From CAVVEQ01 sp963747315 (GTDB lineage: Bacteria > Chloroflexota > Anaerolineae > Anaerolineales > Anaerolineaceae): DNA of 64,000 nt. The notes under the pieces were generated by a model. It worked only from the letters and a program-made list of their open reading frames with translations. It was not told the origin of the DNA and did not search any database. The stretch covers positions 124,001 through 188,000 of the forward strand of contig CAVVEQ010000006.1 in assembly GCA_963747315.1 (NCBI GenBank). Direction: 5' to 3'. Below, one piece after another: positions 1 through 6,598 of this stretch. The translations under genes and the position numbers were made by a program. Numbering within the stretch: the first letter of the stretch is position 1; the number at the start of each line of letters is the position of its first letter.

Positions 1-153
1 TTCGTGTCCAATTCCAGATTTCTCCTCCAGATCCTTGCGTCCTTTGGGAGTAGCTCCAACCTTCAACAGCTTGTCAGTGGTCCGAATTCCAACAGACTTC
101 AGTTTTTCTGCGTATTTTGGACCAATACCTTCAACATCAATAATTGCTGGCAT
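1..153 (-). CDS. Partial helix-hairpin-helix (DUF4332-like) protein, N-terminus only
   Basis: The minus strand reads 51 codons from an ATG at 153 to the window edge, so only the N-terminus is present. It begins MPAIIDVEGIGPKYAEKL, the 'IEGIGPKYAEKL...GI.T...LL..GATPKGRKDL' pattern of small DUF4332/helix-hairpin-helix proteins, which resemble the HhH modules of DNA-binding proteins. An AAAGGAG Shine-Dalgarno lies about 7 nt before the ATG. The molecular role is not known from this piece; DNA or nucleotide binding is an inference from the fold. Confidence 0.7.
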   Translation of the reverse strand, partial: MPAIIDVEGIGPKYAEKLKSVGIRTTDKLLKVGATPKGRKDLEEKSGIGHE

Positions 154-286
154 GTTTTATCTCCTTTTTAATATTTACTTTAGTTTACACCCATCTGGAA
201 ATTTTTCAATCCTCTTTGCCCATCAAAAGCATTCAAAAATTGATGGTTTATTTGCTTCTCATCACTGGTTAGAAAAAACGCTATGG

Positions 287-292
287 TATAAT
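287..292 (+). promoter_or_regulatory. -10 box for tRNA-Ser
   Basis: A perfect TATAAT lies 33 nt before the mature tRNA-Ser 5' end. No good -35 hexamer is seen at 16-18 nt upstream, so the assignment rests on the -10 box and its position. Confidence 0.45.
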
Positions 293-324
293 CTTCGCGC
301 TTCTGGATAACTGGATAGCTTCAG

Positions 325-414
325 GGAGAGGTCGCGTAGTCTGGCTTAGCGCGCACGCTTGGAAAGCGTGTACATCGAAAGGTGTCGAGGGTTCAAATCC
401 CTCCCTCTCCGCCA
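325..414 (+). tRNA. tRNA-Ser (anticodon GGA)
   Basis: The 90-nt cloverleaf has acceptor stem GGAGAGG/CCTCTCC, an anticodon stem CACGC/GCGTG with loop TTGGAAA (anticodon GGA at 361-363), a long class II variable arm, a T-arm with GGTTCAAATCC, and an encoded CCA at 412-414. Length and long variable arm fit tRNA-Ser. Confidence 0.95.
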
Positions 415-417
415 AAA

Positions 418-446
418 AAACCGCCCGGTTCACCGGGCGGTTTTTC
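418..446. terminator. Bidirectional rho-independent terminator between tRNA-Ser and the tup operon
   Basis: A perfect stem, ACCGCCCGGT/ACCGGGCGGT, is flanked by an A-run on the left and a T-run on the right. It can end tRNA-Ser on the plus strand and the tungstate operon arriving on the minus strand. Confidence 0.85.
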
Positions 447-482
447 TAAACAAATAAACTAACTAATCAACCTATCAACCAC

Positions 483-1440
483 TTACGGTGTCGGCGTCGG
501 CAGTAATCCTTTGGCTTCCTTATACGCCATGGAACTGGGGTTGAATAGCGTCTGCCCGTATTCTTCAACGCCAAAGAGGGCGATCAATTCCTGAGTTGGG
601 ACCGAGATCAGCCAGTCTATGAACTGGTTTGCCAGTTCATTCTGAATGGCGGGATTCTTGGCCGGATCGACAGCGATTACCCCATAGGGGTTGAGCAGTG
701 CTTTATCACCTTCTTTAAGGATTTCCAATTTGAGGCCGTTTTGTTTGCGGGTCAGGTAAGTAGCACGGTCGCTCAGCGTATAGGCTTCCTGCTCTTCCGC
801 CATGGTAAGCGTCTCACCCATCCCCTGTCCGGAGGAAATATACCAATCACCCAAGTTCGCGGTATCGATCTCCGCCAGCTTCCAGATGGCCAGTTCCTTG
901 GAGTGTGTCCCGGATTTATCTCCGCGGGAAACGAAGGGGGGTTTCGCTTCGGAGATCTTGGTAAAGGCTTCCTGCGAGCTTGCAGCATCCTTCACGCCAG
1001 CCGGATCGGAGGCAGGTCCAATGATGACAAAATCGTTATACATCACGTCTTCCCGCCGGACGCCATCTCCAGCTTCCATGAATTCCTTTTCCGCCGCGGG
1101 GGAATGGACAAGCAGCACATCCGCGTTTCCATCCTTACCGAGCTGCAATGCCTGCCCGGAACCAACCGCCACGACCTCGAAATCGATCCCGGTTTCCCCC
1201 GTGAACATGGGCAACAGGTAATCCAGCAGCCCGGAATCCTGGGTGCTCGTGGTGGTCGCCAGCATCAATGTGGCGGTGATAGGCACCTCGGTCGGCGCTT
1301 CGGTCGGTTTTGGAACCTCTGTGGGGGCGGGCGCTTCGGTCGCGGGGGCTGCAGTGGGCGTGGCAGCCGGCGCGCAGGCAGCCAACACAAGCGTACAGAG
1401 CATACCTATGGACATTAAAAGCTAGAACCTTGCTTTTCAT
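483..1440 (-). CDS. tupA: Tungstate ABC transporter substrate-binding lipoprotein TupA (one frame break near the start)
   Basis: Extracytoplasmic tungstate-binding protein of the TupABC importer. After the lipobox LVLAAC and a Pro/Thr/Ala-rich linker, the family signature is clear: LATTTSTQDSGLLDYLLP, then VGSGQALQLGKDGNADVLLVH, then VMYNDFVIIGP. The uninterrupted frame starts only at 1415 (MSIGMLCTLVLAAC), lacking the basic n-region. Dropping one base from the four-A run at 1417-1420 joins it to an ATG at 1440 (MKSKVLALMSIGML), with GGAGG at 1446-1450. About 318 aa results. The break is probably a one-base overcall, though a real mutation is possible. Specificity for tungstate over molybdate is inferred from family resemblance. 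Confidence 0.85.
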
Positions 1441-1460
1441 CATATCCTCCAAATAATGAT

Positions 1461-2195
1461 TTAATACACCATTTCACCGCGGGTGAACGCGGAGGTGCGT
1501 GTATCCTCGGGATTGGTGAAGAATTTCTCCACCGGTCCATTCTCTACGATCCTGCCATCCAGGATCAATACGGCATGCGTTCCAAGCCGGTGCGCCTGGA
1601 AAACATTGTGGGTGACCATCACGATCGTTGTTCCTTTTTCCTGGTTCAATGTCTGCACGATGTTTTCGATCAGGCTTACGTTGTAGGGATCCAGGTTGGC
1701 AGTGGGTTCATCCAGGAGCAGCACATCGGTGGATAGTACAATTGCCCTGGCCAATGCCACCCGCTGCGCTTCACCGCCGGAAAGTGATCGCACATGATTC
1801 CGGGCAAAGGAAGCCATCCCAACCAGTTTCAACGCTTCCATCGCCTGCAATTCGGGGTCCGGCACTCTGCGAAGTTTCAATCCCCAACAGACGTTATCCA
1901 GCACACTCATGCTCATCAGGAGCGGGCTCTGGAAAACTGTCGTCACCTTGCGGGTCACATCCAGCGGTGGCATTTTCTCTCTGCCGAAAGCTCTTCCCTC
2001 AAAGGTAATTTTCCCCGCGGTGGGAGGCTCGATGAAATTCAACAAGCGCAACAAAGTGCTCTTGCCTGCACCACTGGGACCCACCAGCACAAGGCGGTCA
2101 CCCTTGTGGATCCGCAGGGAATCCACAACAAGCGAGAACCTTAGGTCATACTGCCGAACGACTTTTTCCAGGCAATATATCTCAGTGCCCATCAT
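1461..2195 (-). CDS. tupC: Tungstate ABC transporter ATP-binding protein TupC
   Basis: Cytoplasmic ATPase, 244 aa, of the tungstate importer. Walker A GPSGAGKST is near residue 40, the ABC signature LSGGEAQRVALARA near 140, Walker B VLLLDEPT follows, and the switch His is in VMVTHNVFQA. Its ATG overlaps the tupB stop by one base (TAATG), so translation is probably coupled. The gene order tupB-tupC-tupA runs leftwards, with tupA starting about 20 nt after the tupC stop. The short length without a C-terminal TOBE domain separates it from typical ModC/WtpC ATPases. Confidence 0.88.
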   Translation of the reverse strand: MMGTEIYCLEKVVRQYDLRFSLVVDSLRIHKGDRLVLVGPSGAGKSTLLRLLNFIEPPTAGKITFEGRAFGREKMPPLDVTRKVTTVFQSPLLMSMSVLDNVCWGLKLRRVPDPELQAMEALKLVGMASFARNHVRSLSGGEAQRVALARAIVLSTDVLLLDEPTANLDPYNVSLIENIVQTLNQEKGTTIVMVTHNVFQAHRLGTHAVLILDGRIVENGPVEKFFTNPEDTRTSAFTRGEMVY

Positions 2196-2851
2196 TACCC
2201 GTTCTTTTCCTGGATGAGCACTACTGCGAAATTGATGATGAAAGCGATGATCAAAAGGGCTATCCCCAATTGCAGGGCGAACAGGAAATTCCCCTGGCGG
2301 GTTTCCAGGACGATCGCGGTGGTGAGCACGCGCGTCTTACCGGCGATATTCCCGCCCACCAGCATCACTGCACCAACCTCGGAGATGATCGCGCCGAAAC
2401 CCGCCACAAGCGCCAGAACCACACCCCTCCGGGCTTCCCAAAGCACAGCGCGGATGGTCTGGGCTTTATCTGCGCCAAGGGCTCGAATCTGCCAGCGCAT
2501 GGGCTGAGAAATCCCCATCACTGAAGCCATGGTCAACCCTGCCACCACCGGAAAGGCAATGATCACCTGCGCCAGGATCATCGCGCCGGGGGTGAAAAGG
2601 CGCGGCAATAGCGGGGAGTTCAACCCCCCCACTGGTCCGCTGCGCGATAGAAGCAGGTACACAAACAAACCCACAACAACAGGCGGAAGCCCCATACCGG
2701 TGTAGAGCAGGGCTGTGGTCATCTTCCTGCCACGGAAGGGATGAAACCCCCACCATGCTCCCAGGGGAATGCCGAGAAACGCACTGATCAATAAAGCGGA
2801 ACCGGAAATATAGAAAGTTAGGGTAACGATCTCTGCGAAGTCATTGTTCAT
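2195..2851 (-). CDS. tupB: Tungstate ABC transporter permease TupB
   Basis: A 218-aa integral membrane permease with about five to six hydrophobic segments, and the cytoplasmic coupling-loop region around ALGADKAQTIRAVLWEARRGVVLALVAGFG, the EAA-type motif of molybdate/tungstate permeases. It is the first gene of the operon, divergent from the GntR-type regulator across an 84-bp gap. No strong Shine-Dalgarno is seen before the ATG at 2851, and a TACAAT box (2865-2870, minus) sits only 14 nt upstream, so the mRNA leader may be very short. Confidence 0.85.
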   Translation of the reverse strand: MNNDFAEIVTLTFYISGSALLISAFLGIPLGAWWGFHPFRGRKMTTALLYTGMGLPPVVVGLFVYLLLSRSGPVGGLNSPLLPRLFTPGAMILAQVIIAFPVVAGLTMASVMGISQPMRWQIRALGADKAQTIRAVLWEARRGVVLALVAGFGAIISEVGAVMLVGGNIAGKTRVLTTAIVLETRQGNFLFALQLGIALLIIAFIINFAVVLIQEKNG

Positions 2852-2874
2852 GGTTGCATGTATTATTGTACCGC

Positions 2875-2891
2875 ATGAAGTATACTTTCAT
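2875..2891. promoter_or_regulatory. Candidate operator palindrome between tupB and its divergent regulator
   Basis: The 84-bp divergent intergenic region contains the 10-bp perfect palindrome AAGTATACTT (2878-2887) inside a looser ATGAA...TTTCAT symmetry. GntR-type winged-helix dimers bind such sites. It lies just upstream of the minus TACAAT box and about 28 nt upstream of the plus -10 box, so a bound protein could affect both directions. Function is inferred. Confidence 0.4.
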
Positions 2892-2914
2892 CAAGATAGT
2901 CGCAATACCCCTGC

Positions 2915-2920
2915 TATAAT
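2915..2920 (+). promoter_or_regulatory. -10 box of the GntR/PBP-type regulator
   Basis: TATAAT occurs 16 nt before the ATG at 2936, with an AGGAA ribosome site at 2925-2929. The spacing implies a very short leader. No convincing -35 box is seen. Confidence 0.5.
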
Positions 2921-2935
2921 TAATCAGGAAATCTT

Positions 2936-4030
2936 ATGGAAGAACCCTTATATCTCAAGATCGCCAATTCGATCAAACTGGATATTCTGGAGGGCAAACT
3001 CAGATCGGGAGACCAGCTTCCAACCATCCGCCAGCTAACCGAAACCTGGGGCTGCACCCAGGGAACAGTCCAGCGTGCGTACCAGGAGCTTGCCCGCGAG
3101 GGGTTGATCACCAGCCGTTCCGGTCTTGGAACCCGCGTGGCATCGGTACCAACCTCCAGGGCGGATATCCCCCTGCGCCGCACCACGCTCATCCACAAGG
3201 CTGAATCTTTCATTCTGGAAGCGGTCAATTCCGGTTTCACACCAGCCGAGACCGAGCAGGCATTTTTGCATGCACTGGACCGCTTCCGGGTAACGGAAGC
3301 CGGGATTGAGGAACCGCATGCAGACGAGCTGCGCTTCCGGGGCAGCCACGACCTGGCGGTCGCCCGTATCTCATCACGATTTGAGGTGCTGCATCCATCC
3401 CTGCGGATAGAGTTATCTTTCTGCGGCAGCCTGGGGGGGTTGATCGCGCTGGGGGAAGGTAAAGCTGATTTCGCCGGCTGTCACCTCTGGGATGCCGAAA
3501 CCGGAACCTACAACATTCCCTTCATTCGTCGCCTGCTGCCCGGCAAGTGCGTCACCCTGCTCACCCTGGCGGAGCGCAGCCTGGGGTTGATCCTGCCCCC
3601 GGGAAATCCACTCAAAGTTGCAGGACTGAAGGACCTTTGGAAACAGGGAATAGTGTTCATCAACCGGCAGTCAGGTTCCGGGACGCGCGTTTGGCTGGAA
3701 AACCAATTAAGATCGATCGGTTTGGATACGGCAAAAATCGTCGGGTTCGATAATGAGAGATCAACCCATTCGGAGATCGCCCAGGCTATCGCGGAGGGAG
3801 GCGCGAACGCCGGAATTGGGCTGGAAGCCTCTTCGCGCGCGCTTGGGCTTGAATTCATTCCCCTCACGTTGGAAAGTTACCAACTGGCTGCCCGTGCTGA
3901 AACGTTGGAATCAGGGGCATTAAAAAAGCTCTTCCACTGGGCTGCGTCCGCGGAAGTCAAAAATATCATATCCCAGATCCCAGGGTATTCAACATTAAAG
4001 ACTGGGGAAAGGATCGAAATCCAGGGCTAA
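2936..4030 (+). CDS. GntR-type wHTH / periplasmic-binding-like one-component regulator, probably of the tungstate operon
   Basis: A 364-aa cytoplasmic regulator. Residues 1-70 form a GntR winged helix (LYLKIANSIKLDILEGKL, then GDQLPTIRQLTETWGCTQGT and REGLITSRSGLGTRV). From about residue 125 a substrate-binding-protein-like domain of the PF12727 kind follows (FRGSHDLAVARISSRFEV..., then FINRQSGSGTRVWLENQL and GGANAGIGLEASSRALGL). Such fusions sense molybdate/tungstate or a cofactor and control the adjacent transporter. The divergent position supports control of tupBCA. Its 3' end overlaps the convergent MFS gene by 4 bp. Confidence 0.8.
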   Translation: MEEPLYLKIANSIKLDILEGKLRSGDQLPTIRQLTETWGCTQGTVQRAYQELAREGLITSRSGLGTRVASVPTSRADIPLRRTTLIHKAESFILEAVNSGFTPAETEQAFLHALDRFRVTEAGIEEPHADELRFRGSHDLAVARISSRFEVLHPSLRIELSFCGSLGGLIALGEGKADFAGCHLWDAETGTYNIPFIRRLLPGKCVTLLTLAERSLGLILPPGNPLKVAGLKDLWKQGIVFINRQSGSGTRVWLENQLRSIGLDTAKIVGFDNERSTHSEIAQAIAEGGANAGIGLEASSRALGLEFIPLTLESYQLAARAETLESGALKKLFHWAASAEVKNIISQIPGYSTLKTGERIEIQG

Positions 4031-5226
4031 TCAACCGCTGTTTTAACGGCACTTGAAGCGTTCCTGCGCTTGATTAGGAAAAGAATTGCCAGCATCGCCA
4101 GGATGGAAAGCAGGATAAAACCCAAATAACCCAATTTTGCAGAATTGACAAGCAGGATGCCGGCCAACCAGGGCAGGGCGATTCCGCCGATATTCCCCAG
4201 AGCCACCAGGAAACCCACCGCCTTACCCTGTTCGGTGGGGAATTCCGAGATCGCATAGGCCACGGTGGTGGGATAAACCGTTCCGAAGGAAAAGCTGATC
4301 CAGGCGATGCAGATCACTGTCGGCCAGACCGCTCCCTGACTGAAGACCATGCCCACCGCCCCCACCAGGCTGGAGAAAAGGGCGATTGCCATAAGCCTCA
4401 TGCGGGTTATCCGCGGGCTGGCTGCAGCCCCAGCCAGGCGGCCAAGTGCCAGCGCCCCCCAGAAAGCGGAGGTGGCAAGCGCGCCGTATTGGAGCGCGAC
4501 GCCGGTGGTGATGCGCATATAGTTGCTGATCCAGCTGCCAAGCCCGAATTCCAATCCCACGTAGGCAACCATCAAAATCCCCAGAAGCCAGAGCAGCGGG
4601 GAAAGATATACCCGATAACCCTGATTTTTTTGCGGGACCGCGGATGGTCCGGCCTCAGCTCTGGATTGTTGGTCTCTGAGCAGGAAATAGATCGTGATCC
4701 CCAGCAGTACGAGAGCTCCGGCAGACAGCCGTTCCACCAGCAGCCCAGAACCGGTGGATGCGATGGCCAGCCCAATTAGTGCCGGACCCAGGAAAGCGCC
4801 AACCCCAAAGAAAAAGTGCAGGAGATTCAGAACCGAGGTATTGTCCTCAGGCGCAGAATCGGAAACGACCAGGTTGGCGCCAATATCCACCCCGCCCTGT
4901 CCCATGCCGGCGATGAACACCAGGGTGAACATGACCGGCAGGCTGCGGGCGAAGGTGAACCCGATGATCCCCAGCCCGAGGATGATCAGCGCTGCCACCA
5001 GGATGTTGCTGTGCCCAAAGTGATCGGTGAGCGGCCCGGCGACGATCTGAGCCAGCAGCGAACCCAGGAAGAGGAAAGTGATGATCCCCCCAATGGCGGT
5101 GAGCGTGGACGAGGTCTGGAGGGCAAGCTCGTTAAAAACCGTACCGATCCCGCCCATGAACATGCCGAAGCAGAGGAAGACGAGGTAGTTAAGTGCCAGG
5201 ATGAGCTTTGGAGAGACGGGTTTCAT
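4027..5226 (-). CDS. Major facilitator superfamily transporter
   Basis: About 399 aa with twelve predicted membrane segments in two halves split by a cytoplasmic loop (RDQQSRAEAGPSAVPQKN). The N-half carries GGIITFLFLGSLLAQIVAGPLTDHFGH, an MFS motif A-like loop between TM2 and TM3. The start chosen is the ATG at 5226, preceded by AAGGA at good spacing; an upstream in-frame ATG at 5247 lacks a ribosome site. A TATAAT box (5255-5260, minus) lies just upstream. The substrate cannot be told from sequence; the overall pattern resembles sugar/FucP-like or multidrug MFS proteins. Confidence 0.75.
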   Translation of the reverse strand: MKPVSPKLILALNYLVFLCFGMFMGGIGTVFNELALQTSSTLTAIGGIITFLFLGSLLAQIVAGPLTDHFGHSNILVAALIILGLGIIGFTFARSLPVMFTLVFIAGMGQGGVDIGANLVVSDSAPEDNTSVLNLLHFFFGVGAFLGPALIGLAIASTGSGLLVERLSAGALVLLGITIYFLLRDQQSRAEAGPSAVPQKNQGYRVYLSPLLWLLGILMVAYVGLEFGLGSWISNYMRITTGVALQYGALATSAFWGALALGRLAGAAASPRITRMRLMAIALFSSLVGAVGMVFSQGAVWPTVICIAWISFSFGTVYPTTVAYAISEFPTEQGKAVGFLVALGNIGGIALPWLAGILLVNSAKLGYLGFILLSILAMLAILFLIKRRNASSAVKTAVD

Positions 5227-5271
5227 TGGATTCCTTGATTCGGGCATACAGGTTATTATAAAGGGAGATAA

Positions 5272-5301
5272 CAAAAAACCCTGTTGGGAATCAGGGTTTT
5301 C
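5272..5301 (-). terminator. Rho-independent terminator downstream of the tRNA-Pro relic
   Basis: Minus strand: 9-bp stem AAAACCCTG/CAGGGTTTT with loop ATTCCCAA, followed by a T-run. It begins 8 nt after the tRNA-like 3' end, where a tRNA gene's own terminator is expected. The loop and 3' arm are complementary over 10 nt to 5402-5411. Confidence 0.75.
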
Positions 5302-5308
5302 ATCAATG

Positions 5309-5391
5309 GTCGGGGCGGGCAGATTTGTTTATCCTACGGTTTAGGTAGGACGAAGTCCCTTGCTTCTTAAGGGAAACCGCCGACCTCACGG
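5309..5391 (-). pseudogene. tRNA-Pro 3'-half relic with a 47-nt insert in the T-loop
   Basis: On the minus strand, 17 nt at 5391-5375 (CCGTGAGGTCGGCGGTT) and 19 nt at 5327-5309 (one mismatch) match exactly consecutive parts of the intact tRNA-Pro at 6476-6550, from the anticodon stem to the acceptor 3' end. Between them, precisely inside the T-loop, lie 47 extra nt (5328-5374) that fold into two small hairpins, TCCCTT/AAGGGA and TCCTAC/GTAGGA, each with a 7-nt loop. No 5' half of a tRNA is present. It reads as the duplicated tRNA end left by site-specific integration, later interrupted. See the findings. Confidence 0.75.
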
Positions 5392-5401
5392 ACTTTTTGA
5401 G

Positions 5402-5411
5402 TTCCCAACAG
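5402..5411 (-). promoter_or_regulatory. Possible anti-terminator arm pairing with the terminator at 5281-5290
   Basis: Plus-strand TTCCCAACAG here is the exact reverse complement of CTGTTGGGAA at 5281-5290, which forms the loop and 3' arm of the terminator at 5272-5301. In a minus-strand transcript this pairing would enclose the tRNA-like segment and prevent the terminator. It may be chance or a real attenuator. Confidence 0.3.
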
Positions 5412-5509
5412 CGGATGCGCGAAGTTTCACCATTCATCCTATCAAATTCAAGGCAATGATCATCCTTTCGTGTTTAGCGATTCTTAATAATTAGAAAGTA
5501 TTTACTTCG

Positions 5510-6238
5510 TTATTTCTTATCACAAAAACCAGGACGGGTAACCGGTAAATTCCACTTACAGTTTGAATTCGCATTACAGGTTGCCTCACTGGTGAAATCA
5601 GAGCAAGAGGTGGAGGAGGATACAACAAAGGTTGGGGTGGGAATGGGTAACATTACCCTTACCTTCGATGTATCTCCTGAAGCGGCACCGGTGGTCGCTA
5701 ATACATAACAATATTTATTCGAAGTGAATTTTAGGTAATACCAGTCATTGGCATAATTGCGTCCGTTGATCACATAAGATTGTCCCTTTATGGCAATATC
5801 AATTATGTTAAATATCCTATCAGGACCCGAGCGGCAGTTGACATTTGCGTTCGGGATGAAATACATACCTACGGGGGTCGGTGTAAAAGTGTGTGATGGA
5901 CCTGACTCGGTCGGCGTAAAAGTGTGAGACGGTCCCGACTCGGTCGGCGTAAAAGTGTGAGATGGGCCTGACTCGGTCGGCGTAATAGTGTGAGATGGGC
6001 CTGATTCGGTCGGCGTAAAAGTGTGAGATGGACCTGACTCGGTCGGCGTAGAAGTGTGAAATGGATCTGACTCGGTCGGTGTATAAGTGTGAGATGGACC
6101 CGACTCGGTCGGTTTGGGGGTTCCTTGCATAGGTGCAGGAAGGGTTTTGTTGATTTTCACGGTGCTTTCTGAGTTATTTGTACAACCTGAACTAAGAATC
6201 AAAATCAGTGTGAAAAGAGCAGTTACTTTTGATTTCAT
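5510..6238 (-). CDS. Secreted lipoprotein with seven 11-residue repeats, SH3-like domain and Cys-rich tail
   Basis: A 242-aa protein with lipoprotein signal MKSKVTALFTLILILSSGC. Residues about 41-117 are seven copies of an 11-residue repeat (P-T-E-S-G-P-S-H-T-F/Y/I/S-T). Residues about 120-185 resemble a bacterial SH3 domain (VNCRSGPDRIFNIIDIAIKG...WYYLKF). The C-terminus has four cysteines in a CSDFTSEATCNANSNCKW pattern, a short disulfide-rich motif seen in extracellular proteins. Ribosome site AAGGA lies 7 nt before the ATG. It is the only gene in the AT-rich islet between tRNA-Pro and its duplicated end, so it was probably acquired horizontally. Role likely cell-surface binding; not proven. 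Confidence 0.7.
   Translation of the reverse strand: MKSKVTALFTLILILSSGCTNNSESTVKINKTLPAPMQGTPKPTESGPSHTYTPTESDPFHTSTPTESGPSHTFTPTESGPSHTITPTESGPSHTFTPTESGPSHTFTPTESGPSHTFTPTPVGMYFIPNANVNCRSGPDRIFNIIDIAIKGQSYVINGRNYANDWYYLKFTSNKYCYVLATTGAASGDTSKVRVMLPIPTPTFVVSSSTSCSDFTSEATCNANSNCKWNLPVTRPGFCDKK
5876..6108. repeat. Seven tandem 33-bp repeats inside the SH3 lipoprotein gene
   Basis: The 33-bp unit (about GGTCGGCGTAAAAGTGTGAG plus 13 nt) is repeated seven times in phase with the codons, encoding the 11-residue TPTESGPSHTF linker. Units differ by only a few bases, which suggests recent expansion and possible length variation. Confidence 0.85.
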
Positions 6239-6419
6239 GTGGGCATCCTTTTTTTGACTCGGCTAGATCAGATTTTGAATGGCTTTTTTGACGCAGAAGG
6301 CATGGCCATAAAGCAATATGACAACCAACTTTTTGTTGAATGAGCCACAACACTAATAAAAGGATAGCATTGTTATTGTTTGAATACAACAAGGTAAAAG
6401 TAAGTCTAGAATCAAAAGA

Positions 6420-6463
6420 ACCCAAATTGTGTAAGAACATCAACACAAAATGGGTCTTTTTTT
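6420..6463. terminator. Imperfect terminator hairpin beside tRNA-Pro
   Basis: ACCCAAATTGTG and CACAAAATGGGT form a 12-bp stem with two central mismatches and a 12-nt loop. A seven-T run follows on the plus strand and a short T-run on the minus strand. It lies about 20 nt downstream of the tRNA-Pro 3' end and is weaker than the terminator next to the relic. Confidence 0.55.
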
Positions 6464-6475
6464 GAGGTCGTTTTG

Positions 6476-6550
6476 TCGGGGCGGGCGGATTTGAACCGCC
6501 GACCTCACGGTCCCGAACCGTGCGCTCTAGCCGGACTGAGCCACGCCCCG
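6476..6550 (-). tRNA. tRNA-Pro (anticodon CGG)
   Basis: The 75-nt cloverleaf has acceptor CGGGGCG/CGCCCCG, discriminator A, anticodon stem CACGG/CCGTG with loop TTCGGGA (anticodon CGG at 6515-6513), and T-stem GGCGG/CCGCC with loop TTCAAAT. CCA is not encoded. Its 3' half is duplicated at 5309-5391. Confidence 0.93.
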
Positions 6551-6598
6551 CGGCGTTTCTGATTATACCCTGTCCACCGCCTTCACGCGAGGGTTATT

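Noticed and set aside
35..310. 91-residue plus-strand frame at the left end
   Set aside because: It is antisense to the clear HhH protein start at 153 and crosses the tRNA-Ser promoter region; no family signal.
741..1418. 225-residue plus-strand frame opposite tupA
   Set aside because: Shadow of tupA with low-complexity Gly/Arg tail and no ribosome site.
5300..5420. tmRNA, SRP RNA or a known riboswitch class at the hairpin-rich region
   Set aside because: No SRP core, tmRNA tag or known aptamer consensus was found; the two exact matches to tRNA-Pro explain most of the sequence better.
5876..6108. CRISPR array
   Set aside because: The repeats are contiguous 33-bp units in phase with codons and have no spacers.
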